64,000 bases of DNA from Laedolimicola sp934402125. GTDB lineage: Bacteria; Bacillota; Clostridia; Lachnospirales; Lachnospiraceae. Location of the stretch: the NCBI RefSeq assembly GCF_052065835.1, contig NZ_JBQHTG010000001.1, positions 682,001-746,000 on the forward strand, written 5' to 3'. A model generated the notes under the pieces. It was not told the DNA's origin, did no database searches, and was given only the letters and a program-made list of their open reading frames with translations. Below, one piece after another: positions 35,901 through 43,290 of the stretch. A program made the position numbers and the translations under genes. The stretch's first letter is position 1, and each line of letters begins with the position of its first letter.

Positions 35901-38900
35901 CTGCTGCCAAGATGCGTCGTGTCCACAAGTGTCAGCTTTCCAGCATCGATCAACGCTTTTATCTCGTCATCGCTTTTCGTCTGTACTTCTATAATCTCCG
36001 GATCTATTGTCCGATACAGGGTTAGCAGCGGATCCGGAAGTTCATCTTCTACGGTCTGATAACCAGCCAGGCCTGTCCAGGTCTTATTGCCCTGTATGGT
36101 CATGTAATCGCTGATAACATTGGTAAAGACTTCATAGGTATCTTCATAAACAGCTGCATCATTCTCACTGGCGATTGACTTTGTCTGAGTAGACGGAAGA
36201 TAGGTACCAAGCACAGTTTTTCCATCGTTGTTCATTTTTTCTTTGAATACATAACCGTACTCACTTCCGGATTCGTCAAACTCCGGCAGATCAGAGACGG
36301 TGATTTTCCAGTTGTAGCCTGTTTCCAGTTCGATGCCTTCCGCAGGTTCCGTAGGTTCGGGTGTCCAGATCTGATCCTTATATTCCGTATACAGAGTAAG
36401 CTGATCTGCTGAAAGATCCTCCACCGTTGCCTCCGGATTTTCTTTCTGCAATTCTCTCAGATCTTTTTTCAGATAACGATACAGATTCATATAAAGATCT
36501 GGTCGGCTGTCTGAGCTGATACCGGAATCTTTCCAGTATTTGTAAGCTATATGACCGGTTGTTCCTGTGATCGTATTTTCAAACGCAAAGGTGTAGGTCT
36601 GTGTTTTGCCGGTTTCTGTTACCTGAGGGTCTGTCTTTTTCAGGACATAGCTGTAGCCTGCTGTTTTTTCTTCCACATCATCTGCATTGTCTGTCTGGAC
36701 TTCATCCAGGCTGTAGGAATGCGGCACAGCCGTCGCAGAAAACATAGCAAGCCCTTTGATGGTAAAGCACCATTCACGCTTCCCGTTTTCTTCTTTGTCT
36801 ATGCTGCTTACTGTGATCACGCCGGTGCTTTGATTCAGTACTACATTACAACTATCACTGCCATCCTCTTTTTGGGACGAAACTTTAACCGCGTCCGGAA
36901 TGTCTGTATAGGCAACTCCGTCCCGATAAAGCTGAAACTGTATAGACTTTGGCCGTACTCCCTCGGCATTATTCTCATCGTTCCAGACTTTTTTCGCAGA
37001 GATTTCAGTCTGACCGATACGGGTGTTTGTAATAAATACCTCTCCATTTTCCGCCTGCATCTGTGTCCGATAAGAACGTTCTTTATTCTCTGCTATTCCT
37101 GACAGAATGACATTATTTCCAGATGCCGCAGCAATCAGCTGCTGATATGTATACTCTGCCGGTGTTGCCTGATCCTTATTCGGATCTCCGACGTAGTGTT
37201 CTACTACAATGTAATTGGTCCAGCTGTCTTTTTTTCCGTCCTTTTTTCCATCTGTCCACGCATTGCCGTCAATGTTTTTCTGCAAAGTGGAGTAAGAAAT
37301 CTGATTCGTATATTCCCCCTTATTGCTGAGTGTGGTCTGATAGTATTTGACACCTTCCAGATTATTAAGATCTACCGTGTCTGTGTCATTTTTATTCAGC
37401 GTTTTTTTCTGTTTCTCCAGTGCCTCTTTTATCTGGGTCTTTCGGTAGACACGAATCTGAACGTTTTTTCTCGTTTCACCATCTTTCACTTCGTCGCCGT
37501 TATCCTGCCAAAGTTTCGTCACAAAGATATACGATGTACCATCCTCTGTCAGTCTCCAGTTTACGATTTTCGTTTGTTCAGGTGTCCGATAATGTCTGAC
37601 GGACCAGTTTCGCTTCTTGGAAGTGTCCTCTAAGGTTATGTTTTCGCCGCCTTGGTTTATAAAGCCAATTTCTGTTGCGCGGTAATAATACACATAACCT
37701 TCTGCATCATACTTTGGAAGATCTTGAATCGTTTTTTCCCACGTTCTTCCCTTCTCTTTTGCAATCTGCCACACTTCAGATGCTGTATCGCCTGTACCGT
37801 TTTTTACAACTTCATAATCGGCAAGTGAGCCGTCCGCCTTATCCTTTGTAGAACGACGTTCCAATTTGAAGAGCACCTGAGAAATATCCGCAAATTCATT
37901 TTCCTCAAGATTTTTATCCCATTCTTTTACGACTTTGTACTCTCTGCGTGCAGTAATGGTATTCGTCTGTTCATAGCGATACTCGCCGATACCATCGCCA
38001 AGCATTACCTTATTTTTATAGGAAGACTTTACCACATACTGGCTGCCATCGATGTCTATGATCTGATCGCCGCTTTCATTTTGTGTGACGGAATAGGTTT
38101 TCTCTCCGATGGTAACAGTTTCCTGGATTATGGCATGCTCCATGTCATAAGGGCGTCCTTCTTTGTCATATGTATTGACATAATAAACCACATCTCCCTG
38201 GGATATGCTGGAAGTAAAGCCTGAAATCGTCTGTGCCTGTTCCTTCTCATTATTCTTTAACATATCATAGGATTTTGGTTTGTCCGAATAAACGGTCAGT
38301 TCATCATACGTTGTTCCTCCATCCGCACTGGCTGTTATCTTGACCGTAACAGACGCACCATCGATCTGTGCCAGACCAGAGGGATTCTTCCAGATCTTTG
38401 TAATTGCTACCGCTTCTTTCTTGCGGCGGACGTTGGTAATGATTCCATTAACCGGAGCACCATTTTCATAAATTTGCGTAATGTTGTTATTATTCTGACC
38501 AGTATATTGAATCGTATAGTCCTCTGCATGCTCTCCGGACAGGCTCTCCCTTACGAAGTACACGTATTCCTGACCTTGATCATCATGTGATGGCAGTGTA
38601 TAATCCTGCGACATCCCACTGACTGTCTCGCTTGTGAAAGTGATTTCTAATGGATCCTCTGCCGTTCCCTTTGTCTTATCCATCTGATAGGATACGATTC
38701 GATCCTTCGTCTGACCATCCCCGGTTGTCTGGAAAATGACCTGTGTTGCAATGCCCTTTGTATAGGCATCATCAATGTCTTTGGCTTTCTTTTTTACATA
38801 TCTCCAGAGCGTAACGACTGCATCCGGACGGTTCGTGACATCTCCGGTTTGATCCTTCCAGATTTTCTTTGCATGGAATTCAACTTCTTTATTCAGAACT

Positions 38901-40777
38901 TCTGTGATGATTCCGTTATTATGGCAGAGTGCGGTATCGTTTACAAAACTTCCGCTGCCATTGCTGTAGTAAGTCTTATAGTATTCCAGTCTTCCCTGGG
39001 TCACTGTCTGATCTTCTCCGATAGATCCCTGTACCAGCACATAGTCATATTCTTTATTGTCCACATGATATCTGGTAAGATCCGGAATCTTCACCTGCCA
39101 GCCTGACCCTCCTGTTGTGACTGTGCCTTCCGGCAGGGTATCATAAACAAGCTCATAAGTTCCGCCCTCTGTCCGCCGATACAGTCTCAGTTTTAAATCC
39201 GAAGCATTCTTAGGACGGTAACGATGTCCTTCCTCCCCCTGTCCGTCTATATCATTCCATGTGATTGTTGCCTGAAAGCTTGTCTGTTCTTCAAATATAA
39301 TCTCACGTCTTCCTGTATCCTCGTGATCTTTATAATCAGAGACGTAATTGTCCGGATTTTTCTTAACAACCACACAGTATTCCAGAGCTTTCCCCTCTGC
39401 ATCTACCGAAGGGCAGCCTTTATAGGCATACTGATTAACAGATGCATTTGACTTGTCAAAGGCAGGCATTTTTTCCAGATTCAGTTTTTCGCATTCTGCT
39501 TCTGTCAGTTCCGTCCATTTGCCATCTGCTGTCCGGTATTGAAGCAGGAAAGAATCCTCAGAAAGTGTCGGTCGTGTTGCCTTGTTATTGTCAACCCAGC
39601 TGACATCAAAGCCCACTTCCACATTTTGTGCGTAGTTGACTGTGATAATCGTGACATCTGTCTTCTCTGCAATGGTTCCTGATACAGAGTTTTCGGATGT
39701 TGACGTCTTTGTTTCCGTTTCTCCTGCATCGTTTGTTGTGGTCTCTGTGACTGTATATTCTTTATTCAGCCGATAGCCATCCGCTGCTTCCTGCTGCAAC
39801 GTATAAGTGATTCCCACCGGCACCAATACTTCCGATGGGGTTTTTTCGTTTGATTTATACGTTAGTTCTAATTTTCTTCCCTGATCTCCCTCTCCTGTAA
39901 GCTGCGGATATGTAAATACTGCTTTCATATTAAAAGACGGATTGTCGGTTCCACCTTCCGGAATAACTGTGGGCTTCAAGGTTAATTTCTGGCTTTTCAG
40001 GCTCATCATCAATGTGCCCACTGCACTGGTCAGATTGGCAGGATCTTCCATATCCACTGAGATTGGCGTGTCGCTCTCGTAATACGGCAGTGCCGGTTCT
40101 ACATTGACTGTGCAGGAAGTCACCTGACGCTCCACTCCATTTTCATCTGTAATGCTCTTTGGAATATTTTCAATGATAAAGTCACCGCCGCCATCTCCGT
40201 CATGTGCAAATTTCAGATAATAGTTCTCCTTCGATATATCATGCTGGGCATAGGATGTTACTGTCTGTACCTCGCCGTTGCTGTCGATATAGGTTTGCAC
40301 AATGGTAATCGGTTGGTCAAACTCTAACGGTCGAACCAGGTCTTTCCAGTCTGTGCCATACAGATTCTCATCGAATACTATCGTGCCGGACACTTTAAAG
40401 GTTCCTGTCACAACTCCCTGTGCAACCGGTTCTTGCTCTTGTGCGTACATTTGAGTCTCTTCCGTTTCCTGAGTCCCTTCCGTTTCCTGAATCTCTTCCG
40501 TTTCCTGAGTCTCTTCCGTTTCCTGAGTCTCTTCCGTTTCCTGAGTCTCTTCCGTTTCCTGAGTCTCTTCCGTTTCCTGTATATTTTCTGTCTCAAGATC
40601 GGCAAATCCTTCTGTTTCCCGGAAATCCTTCATCTCCGAATCGGCGGTCTGTCCCTCCACCGTATTCTGTGCTGTCGTATGATATTCCGTCGCACTTGCC
40701 GGAATATTAACATTCGAAGCCAACATCAGACCTGCAAGTATTCCGCTTAATACTCTCTTTCGTATCGATTGTTTCAT
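26933..40777 (-). CDS. Giant multi-domain CnaB/SpaA adhesin (4614 residues), pilus-associated
   Basis: Signal peptide (about 1-28), a Glu/Thr/Gln repeat tail (about 67-108), and a poorly defined beta region to ~370. About 15 CnaB-type modules of the KxW...RPxxVxxxLYR pattern follow, for example KKIWKD, KVWNDENNAEGVRP and KKWDDYNNGEGLRP. Then come about 12 SpaA-like modules (KVDSKDKERKLAGGKFSL, KTDAGTKEPLNEVVYTL, KVDDADQTKTLQGVTFTL) and one Spy0128-like module near 4460-4570. Most end in ExxxPxGY or ITN motifs, compatible with Lys-Asn isopeptide bonds. The C-terminal IDVGVNTENQ, hydrophobic helix and RRKRRR tail form a noncanonical sorting signal like that of the pilin. It is first in the pilus operon, after AAAGGAG, and downstream of the TTAAC-repeat promoter. 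No thioester domain was recognised. Confidence 0.92.
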   Translation of the reverse strand: MKQSIRKRVLSGILAGLMLASNVNIPASATEYHTTAQNTVEGQTADSEMKDFRETEGFADLETENIQETEETQETEETQETEETQETEETQETEEIQETEGTQETEETQMYAQEQEPVAQGVVTGTFKVSGTIVFDENLYGTDWKDLVRPLEFDQPITIVQTYIDSNGEVQTVTSYAQHDISKENYYLKFAHDGDGGGDFIIENIPKSITDENGVERQVTSCTVNVEPALPYYESDTPISVDMEDPANLTSAVGTLMMSLKSQKLTLKPTVIPEGGTDNPSFNMKAVFTYPQLTGEGDQGRKLELTYKSNEKTPSEVLVPVGITYTLQQEAADGYRLNKEYTVTETTTNDAGETETKTSTSENSVSGTIAEKTDVTIITVNYAQNVEVGFDVSWVDNNKATRPTLSEDSFLLQYRTADGKWTELTEAECEKLNLEKMPAFDKSNASVNQYAYKGCPSVDAEGKALEYCVVVKKNPDNYVSDYKDHEDTGRREIIFEEQTSFQATITWNDIDGQGEEGHRYRPKNASDLKLRLYRRTEGGTYELVYDTLPEGTVTTGGSGWQVKIPDLTRYHVDNKEYDYVLVQGSIGEDQTVTQGRLEYYKTYYSNGSGSFVNDTALCHNNGIITEVLNKEVEFHAKKIWKDQTGDVTNRPDAVVTLWRYVKKKAKDIDDAYTKGIATQVIFQTTGDGQTKDRIVSYQMDKTKGTAEDPLEITFTSETVSGMSQDYTLPSHDDQGQEYVYFVRESLSGEHAEDYTIQYTGQNNNNITQIYENGAPVNGIITNVRRKKEAVAITKIWKNPSGLAQIDGASVTVKITASADGGTTYDELTVYSDKPKSYDMLKNNEKEQAQTISGFTSSISQGDVVYYVNTYDKEGRPYDMEHAIIQETVTIGEKTYSVTQNESGDQIIDIDGSQYVVKSSYKNKVMLGDGIGEYRYEQTNTITARREYKVVKEWDKNLEENEFADISQVLFKLERRSTKDKADGSLADYEVVKNGTGDTASEVWQIAKEKGRTWEKTIQDLPKYDAEGYVYYYRATEIGFINQGGENITLEDTSKKRNWSVRHYRTPEQTKIVNWRLTEDGTSYIFVTKLWQDNGDEVKDGETRKNVQIRVYRKTQIKEALEKQKKTLNKNDTDTVDLNNLEGVKYYQTTLSNKGEYTNQISYSTLQKNIDGNAWTDGKKDGKKDSWTNYIVVEHYVGDPNKDQATPAEYTYQQLIAAASGNNVILSGIAENKERSYRTQMQAENGEVFITNTRIGQTEISAKKVWNDENNAEGVRPKSIQFQLYRDGVAYTDIPDAVKVSSQKEDGSDSCNVVLNQSTGVITVSSIDKEENGKREWCFTIKGLAMFSATAVPHSYSLDEVQTDNADDVEEKTAGYSYVLKKTDPQVTETGKTQTYTFAFENTITGTTGHIAYKYWKDSGISSDSRPDLYMNLYRYLKKDLRELQKENPEATVEDLSADQLTLYTEYKDQIWTPEPTEPAEGIELETGYNWKITVSDLPEFDESGSEYGYVFKEKMNNDGKTVLGTYLPSTQTKSIASENDAAVYEDTYEVFTNVISDYMTIQGNKTWTGLAGYQTVEDELPDPLLTLYRTIDPEIIEVQTKSDDEIKALIDAGKLTLVDTTHLGSSKTDGNDKTRYTFPDKDVTKEELDKGLISMQDGKAMLPKFDANGNRYTYLVRETIKDPIASQLYISTNINGTISNLFREDLNRRTITVTKNWAGRENLADNEKRYPSVTYTLYRYEKDKEKDTTTKLETHTINAEEFTGQNGKASYKFKDLLIYSPTGKQYCYYIEEKAISGYGISYHDEDGLDDKTLTNNQRMDVTSLPGNWDKPDAAINTDVATTNTYSDPGNVTISGEKKWDDYNNGEGLRPSVSDFKVTLTRHTNNEKGQQNKVDATKITLEVKDQKDESVEMPYIVWNTGKNNTSDTWTYTIYNLERYGANGMPYIYALSEEQVTGYKKAPDITKTADTEELQLGTMTNGFNGSYYVRKNWMDGNNKYNLRPNSITVKLQRSVDKGTSWKDIEWKTEYGSYDETTGKWTGLPSVMKNESGTSIVSVTLNASNVIRNTRNNSWGYTFTNLPVQNKEGKTYTYRCVETAIGGVPINKIIQEDQTVKYTAGAYECRYSTQNETKTVIENTLKSTSLVVTKRWAGDQDNKYQSRPKSLTFVLQKRGVKVENENGNENAKEENSDSEKTEEPQLSEWADVLKSDGTPYTFIITPNNKGEWKKTLEDLPTVEVYTGEDGTTYTIYSLYFRAVELHTDDSTSFFGKKQYGTTVSGAQNYKDTTDYSTSATNADHVYNKEEGRNESKITNVLVTDNPSKSIEVTKIWRCVDKAEKTAEFELLYKTKAKNDESWHSYETRIVDTVSFTEPGISEKKVTWTDLPKYDRDGYELEYKVIEHSIDGYKTDEETEKKAATETTPGTDITKYTFTNIELQDYTVRKIWQNTDYSEKTDDGYTATFKLQQMIRKEDSTDGDWEDVNGCDPITLISSKPNDTKEATWKKLPLYTTDGKEIIYRAVETKINGKSVDETSKTNGAYVVSYQYGEDAQSEPAFQTDLTVATNRVIYGFVNLSKKAAYLAPDVKEDKDLQNVTFNIYKKGLFDTGETLYASNIKTDTNGNLIHKNGQYGDEKKYLVAGTYVLKEVSTGSEYSVWSKGIEFTVGSGEKKLLIDDLKDTGEHGTAWISTEKTPLTGGLKLKTEYKAAGNQTHTFQDTCQAATNDSTAVNLESRGVLTFTKTGPKTEEGYEDLNAYGEATGASSAYFGVYLDEACTTQVAGLVPKASVVAGSTDKTTMVLTNKAKDNKTLDEVKDANNVPYLRAYESNTTYDSYPFTLLSGTYYIKELTAPAGYKLDTQVRKAVIAKIDQTVMEEDLTGIYPSNKAKISLQTENTDSAVADYKWSNEPNKVTLYKMDQYGRKVPLSDTGYLELKAVDSGLTFPSGEKTIRLNQKETPAATKTDGTTQIEGVTYDTGTGAWTLTGLLDAGKTYTLSEPAGSVHANYIVAKEITFTMNADGTITVEENGSKPDTIQNENPLSADGTDYQNYYKPDADENRIVMRDVARHLKNVALEKKDSETKKPIANISFKLYKYDGTDQDGKPTNVKPVLAEDVYLTTDASGKIDLKVCDASITNRITGSALKNGLDVGSYYFEEVERGASDQYRLMENLYFTITPKSPESDTGSNEITNIDYEAYAKVTYETTGRTDVTAGTDGTTAIVTNTPVTDIPKTLELVKVDSKDKERKLAGGKFSLSYTSITQSQPGSAGTMSWNCMTDQGGQLYLLDDSGTEIKKDSAGNKVKPDISRKGTYTLKETKAPDGYMTRTENSQPITLVTFKVDSDNKIKEVRYLDSGLALKQDPEISEGDTDNKKHIALNLKVQNEKTKLTIAKKNDIETRNGLQQKTGDQKSLNGEALSGATLEIYEGTDTTAADKKKATLGNNQSSWNWILPEGAAADGNASLPEGTLKENTIYTLHEAKAPIGYLKAENLYFKLSGTTTKDSTMVSQLYVWTGTGTPTSIDGNEWKKTTNLQDNVLTMVDETIIAPVDLQKVVAGYDGKSWKAIKDVEFTVSEVVSVTGSSGNSTETIKQLGVAVTNEKGYLVWKSITDEGYASKLIYDAKGAIITSGQPAIDSSIILKQNALGYVFTERTAPSDVYNDGRSYHVTIIDQNYEEYRSKTASGVSYMKNKFINLVEAENAADHKVGTLSDRVETTSYNHYKAVDVSYTDIAEVEKKLAVNLPYKATVKLHKYDADEEGQKAAIPGTEFTLYKDSVSEANIYKKVNDTGIFTTDGNGDISIEIHEKGTYILKETKAAAGYQWDANNSFPFVLADNASLTSYGYGTTTSLKKDENGVANKRLTGELTLTKTDAGTKEPLNEVVYTLKRTDVPKAAEGNDLSDYLLKDSVEVKTGHNYQTIKLTDKSGKQTEESGQQISEKWTIQETGTNMEGKISITGLNWGTYVLTEKTELSGYKLEKDSAGNATNTHTYIIDGKTNRLSVSHEEINAKNSVVLNKTSITDAALELNNKPLAGAEFEIHEGNNCGGEHTGCTKVNFYTSATDKNSQTNKVTTDSDGNVVIYGLPTDTSSDTAKKTYHLVEVKAPKGYILQTTPTTFTIDRQGKVEIQKKSGNVKSIPGVSMQDEPIKIYVKKLGESGTDGLTGATFTLKDTCPKDESGKDTCETSNKLADGRESETLLVNSTDGILIPIERVIGGHTYTLTETKAPDGYEATAQVTFKVKTDGTIDEGSMTASGGYVPKTETIQATQESTSGCASLDTGKTTISIRDEKVRVTLTKVDDADQTKTLQGVTFTLTPYNKADGTKSSFTADFNLAGYSNITYDKAKDIYTLTTNDEGKIVFPDGLLKHDNSYLLSETASISGYYLSKEARTGVILDVDSAGKVSIRRLDEFNGTITKDGKTVSSCPVTLKPEEGNTGSDLIAKNMESTAFNLTKSVSGNMGDYNGSFAIKLEVYEPDGTKVGEKEITLKNGGKYSSKDGLAGLSGEAAKAFGTDAIPVGSTLVITENNELNYTAVVKMKQQDDSEKEITHEAANKGQVKVTLDRVGTIEIELTNKKDVTIDVGVNTENQTPLAAVALLIPVVWLADRYRRKRRRGENWHGTV
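40453..40578. repeat. 18-base tandem repeat in the adhesin N-terminus
   Basis: Seven copies of an 18-base unit (plus-strand GAGTCTCTTCCGTTTCCT), two of them with one change, encode QETEET on the minus strand. The unit is a multiple of three, so copy-number change alters the length of the acidic tail and not the frame. Confidence 0.95.
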
Positions 40778-40789
40778 CTATCTTCTCCT

Positions 40790-41041
40790 TTAAACTTGCT
40801 TTGAGAGATTATCTATGCCGTAAAATCCCATAACTGCATCATTGTCATAAAGCGGAACGACGACGATGGAATGAATATTCTGCCGTTTCAGGTTTTCGTA
40901 CTGCAACGGATCATCCTCCCGCATTTTCTCTAAGTCATCAAACAGGATATTTTTATTACTGCAAAATAGCGGTACCAGTTTTCACAAATTTCCGGAGGCA
41001 GATTCCTTTGCGTTCTCAAAATAATCCCATAAGTAACTCAT
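40790..41041 (-). pseudogene. GAF-domain protein remnant between the operator and adhesin
   Basis: A frame starting at ATG 41041 is broken by TGA after ~19 codons, then continues in frame as KLVPLFCSNKNILFDDLEK, REDDPLQYENLKRQNIHSI and VVVPLYDNDAVMGFYGIDNLSK. The FDDLxxxRxxxPxxYxxLKxxxIxSIxxVPL pattern is typical of GAF domains in clostridial GGDEF/PAS-type sensors. The effector domain is absent. Read from the operator promoter, it occupies the leader of the adhesin message. Confidence 0.6.
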
Positions 41042-41082
41042 CTGTCCTGTCACTTCCCTTTTTGATTTATCTGTATCTAGTA

Positions 41083-41115
41083 ATCATAAAAAAGCCGACG
41101 TTAAAAAAACGTTAA
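41083..41115 (-). promoter_or_regulatory. Operator/promoter upstream of the adhesin operon
   Basis: On the minus strand TTAAC occurs twice (41115-41111 and 41104-41100), 11 bases apart, followed 11 bases later by TATGAT (41088-41083). It is a diverged copy of the element at 43984-44015. No other promoter was seen before the adhesin, so this is the best candidate. Confidence 0.55.
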
Positions 41116-41194
41116 TTTTCCCCTGTTTTGGTAAAATATATTGCACAAATTTCCCCATATTTTTTTTGCAATATTTATAGATTTCTTTCAGAAA

Positions 41195-41240
41195 AAAAAT
41201 CCCGTCCTGCCCTGTTTTGAGGGTAAGACGGGATTTCCCA
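41195..41240 (-). terminator. Terminator of the decayed response-regulator copy
   Basis: AAATCCCGTC and GACGGGATTT pair with an inner CCCT/AGGG. It is the duplicate of the terminator after the intact regulator gene. Confidence 0.75.
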
Positions 41241-41795
41241 CCTGCCACTGCTTCTTTCCTAAACCCCGATGTCCGGTTTTTCTTCAGCTCATCCATAAGC
41301 TGGTAGAAAGTGACCCGATACAAGGTCTGCATCTTTTCATCCGCACACCTGTCCTGCCACAGACAGGCTATGGCTTCCCCGGTCGTCAGCCCTGTTTCCC
41401 CTCTGTCCACCAGCATAGCGAGCAGCTCCTGTTTTTTTCCGCCCGGAGCCAGCCGCTTCCAACGCTTCCCCGATCTCCGCCTTCGTGTACGGCTTCATGA
41501 TATATCCAAGTGCCTTCACACCAAATGCGTCCAGTGCATACTGCTCAAACGCCGTCATAAAAAATATCCTGATGTTGCAGTCCTTTTTCTTTAACTCCCT
41601 CGCAAGCTCAATGCCTCCCATGTCCGCCATCTCTATGTCCAAAAAGGCTACGTCTATCCTGTTCTCCCCTGCATACTTGATTGCCTCCTCGCAATCCGAA
41701 AGCAAACGGAGGCTTTCGATTTCTGGAAACCCCTTCGCCTTTAACTGGAACGTGTCAAGTGCCGGCTGTTCATCATCCACGCATATTACTTTCAT
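41237..41795 (-). pseudogene. Decayed duplicate of the wHTH response regulator
   Basis: The receiver (MKVICVDDEQPALDTFQ…VAFLDIEMADMGG) is nearly identical to the intact copy at 44172-44993. About 37 codons linking the receiver to the DNA-binding domain (TAALMHSRPKKRVEI onward) are deleted with a frameshift. The remaining wHTH is in another frame (MLVDRGETGLTTGEAIACLW), and the C-terminal ~80 residues are gone. It cannot make a full regulator. Confidence 0.85.
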
Positions 41796-42246
41796 TTCTT
41801 TTTTAACTCCGTCTTCTGTGTTTTATGTTTTCCGGGAATCGTAATGATTATTGTTGCACCCTGTCCCGGTGCATTTGCCATGTCAACCCCCACACAGTCA
41901 TCGGAAATCTCAATGATGCTGTCGCCGTTTTCCGCCCATGTGTGCAGGATGACGGTTCTTCCCTGCTTCTTATGAAGCAACCCGTGCCTGATTTCATTTT
42001 CCACCAAAGGCTGGAGAACCAGCGGAGGAATCTTGAAATTATCTGCCTCAATGTTTTTTTGCAAACTGTATCTTTTCGCCGAAACGCACCTGCTCAAGAA
42101 AGACATATTCCTCCAGATGTTCCCGTGATTTTGTAAAGGCTTCCGGCTCGTCCTTCTCCATAATGTTAATGTTGCTCCTTAAATAATGGGCGAACATGAC
42201 CAATGTTTCATCCGCTTTCTGTGGGTCATATTCACACATACCACTG
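41792..42246 (-). pseudogene. Decayed duplicate of the LytS-type kinase (C-terminal part)
   Basis: Only the part from just after the HisKA region remains (GMCEYDPQKADETLVMFAHYL onward), with a frameshift near FAKNIEADN. An internal deletion joins NAPGQ directly to GATIIITIPGKHK, removing about 28 residues that include the kinase G box. The deletion ends lie in similar PGQ-coding stretches, which suggests short-repeat recombination. The whole sensor half is missing. Confidence 0.85.
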
Positions 42247-42278
42247 TTCAAAGTCTTACTCTCCAAATCTCTTCAAAA

Positions 42279-43058
42279 TTACTTCCTGTAATCCGAAAAC
42301 CTCTGATACTCCGGCACCATATATCTGCCTTTATAACTTTCTATAATGTCCTCTGCCAATTGTTCCTCGACCGGCTCTGCGCTGCTTATATCCCAGTCCC
42401 TGCTGTATGCCATATACCACAGCTGATCGGGTGATGCTGCCGCATTGTAGAGAATTGCCTGGACAACTGAAAGTTCCTTGCCATCCATAGCATAATAGAA
42501 CCATGCGCTGTTAGCAGCTCCCGATGATGCCTCATTTGCAATAAGATAGCCGCCTTCCTCCAGTCCGGCGATATAATAACGATCACGCTCCTGCCCGACA
42601 AAAATCTGTACAGGAACGCTGTCTTCCAGGGTATACAATTCAAAGAGCATTTTATTCACAAATTCATCTCCGTGAATGGCTCCGATCATCAGCTCACATA
42701 CCCCATCGCCATTTACGTCCAGAAAAGCATATCCGACATTTTCCAGAGCGTTTCCCTCCTGACAGTAGAGGCTTAACTGGCTTAATCCTTCCCTGGATAG
42801 TTTCTGTCCATCCCATTTTTCGCTCAGAGCAGCATAGTATTTATCCAAAACCTCTCCATACTGTTCTTCATAAGATCCCAAAGCATCTGTTTCCTCTTTT
42901 TTAACAGATTCCTGCACAGTGCTTTCTGTCTGTTCTGTGACACTTTCTTCTCCTGCTTTTGCCGATTCCACACTTTGCGTTTTAGTGCCGCAGGCAGTCA
43001 GGACAAAAAGCATCATGCCGATGCTACAGGCTGACAACATCTTTTTCTTTATGACCAT
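42279..43058 (-). CDS. Lipoprotein with EF-hand-like motif
   Basis: 259 residues from the ATG six bases after AAGGA; an upstream ATG has poor spacing. The signal peptide ends in lipobox VLTAC. A Glu/Ser/Thr-rich linker follows to about residue 55. YAFLDVNGDGVCELMIG (about 110) is a calcium-type DxNxDG loop, as in the lipoprotein at 13674. The rest resembles small clostridial lipoproteins of unknown function. It lies between the decayed kinase copy and the other lipoprotein gene in the island, so it is a likely cargo gene of the duplicated module. Confidence 0.72.
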   Translation of the reverse strand: MVIKKKMLSACSIGMMLFVLTACGTKTQSVESAKAGEESVTEQTESTVQESVKKEETDALGSYEEQYGEVLDKYYAALSEKWDGQKLSREGLSQLSLYCQEGNALENVGYAFLDVNGDGVCELMIGAIHGDEFVNKMLFELYTLEDSVPVQIFVGQERDRYYIAGLEEGGYLIANEASSGAANSAWFYYAMDGKELSVVQAILYNAAASPDQLWYMAYSRDWDISSAEPVEEQLAEDIIESYKGRYMVPEYQRFSDYRK

Positions 43059-43079
43059 TTTTTTCCTTTCCATGTGTTA

Positions 43080-43290
43080 TTATCTTCTTCGGTCAATGCC
43101 GGTCATGCGGAAATACTCACTTTTATCCTCAAGATTGTTTTGAAATTCCCTCTCCCATACTGAACCGACCGCCAGCATTACCGAGTTTTCAGCTGCGTTT
43201 TCCCACAGAACCGCTATACGCTTTTGCGGGTTATCTTCATCTGTTTTACGGAACCCAGTATCGGATAATCTGTACGATCTGTTCCTGTCT
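43080..43290 (-). pseudogene. Fragment of an unrecognised gene
   Basis: A minus-strand frame without a start reads YRLSDTGFRKTDEDNPQ, KRIAVLWENAAENSVML and AVGSVWEREFQNNL, then KSEYFRMTGIDRRR and a stop. It looks like coding sequence but overlaps the end of the adjacent lipoprotein gene in a different frame. It could be the tail of a deleted gene, or an out-of-frame extension of the lipoprotein. No family was recognised. Confidence 0.25.

Noticed and set aside
40453..40578. CRISPR-like repeats
   Set aside because: The 18-base units are adjacent with no spacers and translate in frame within the adhesin.
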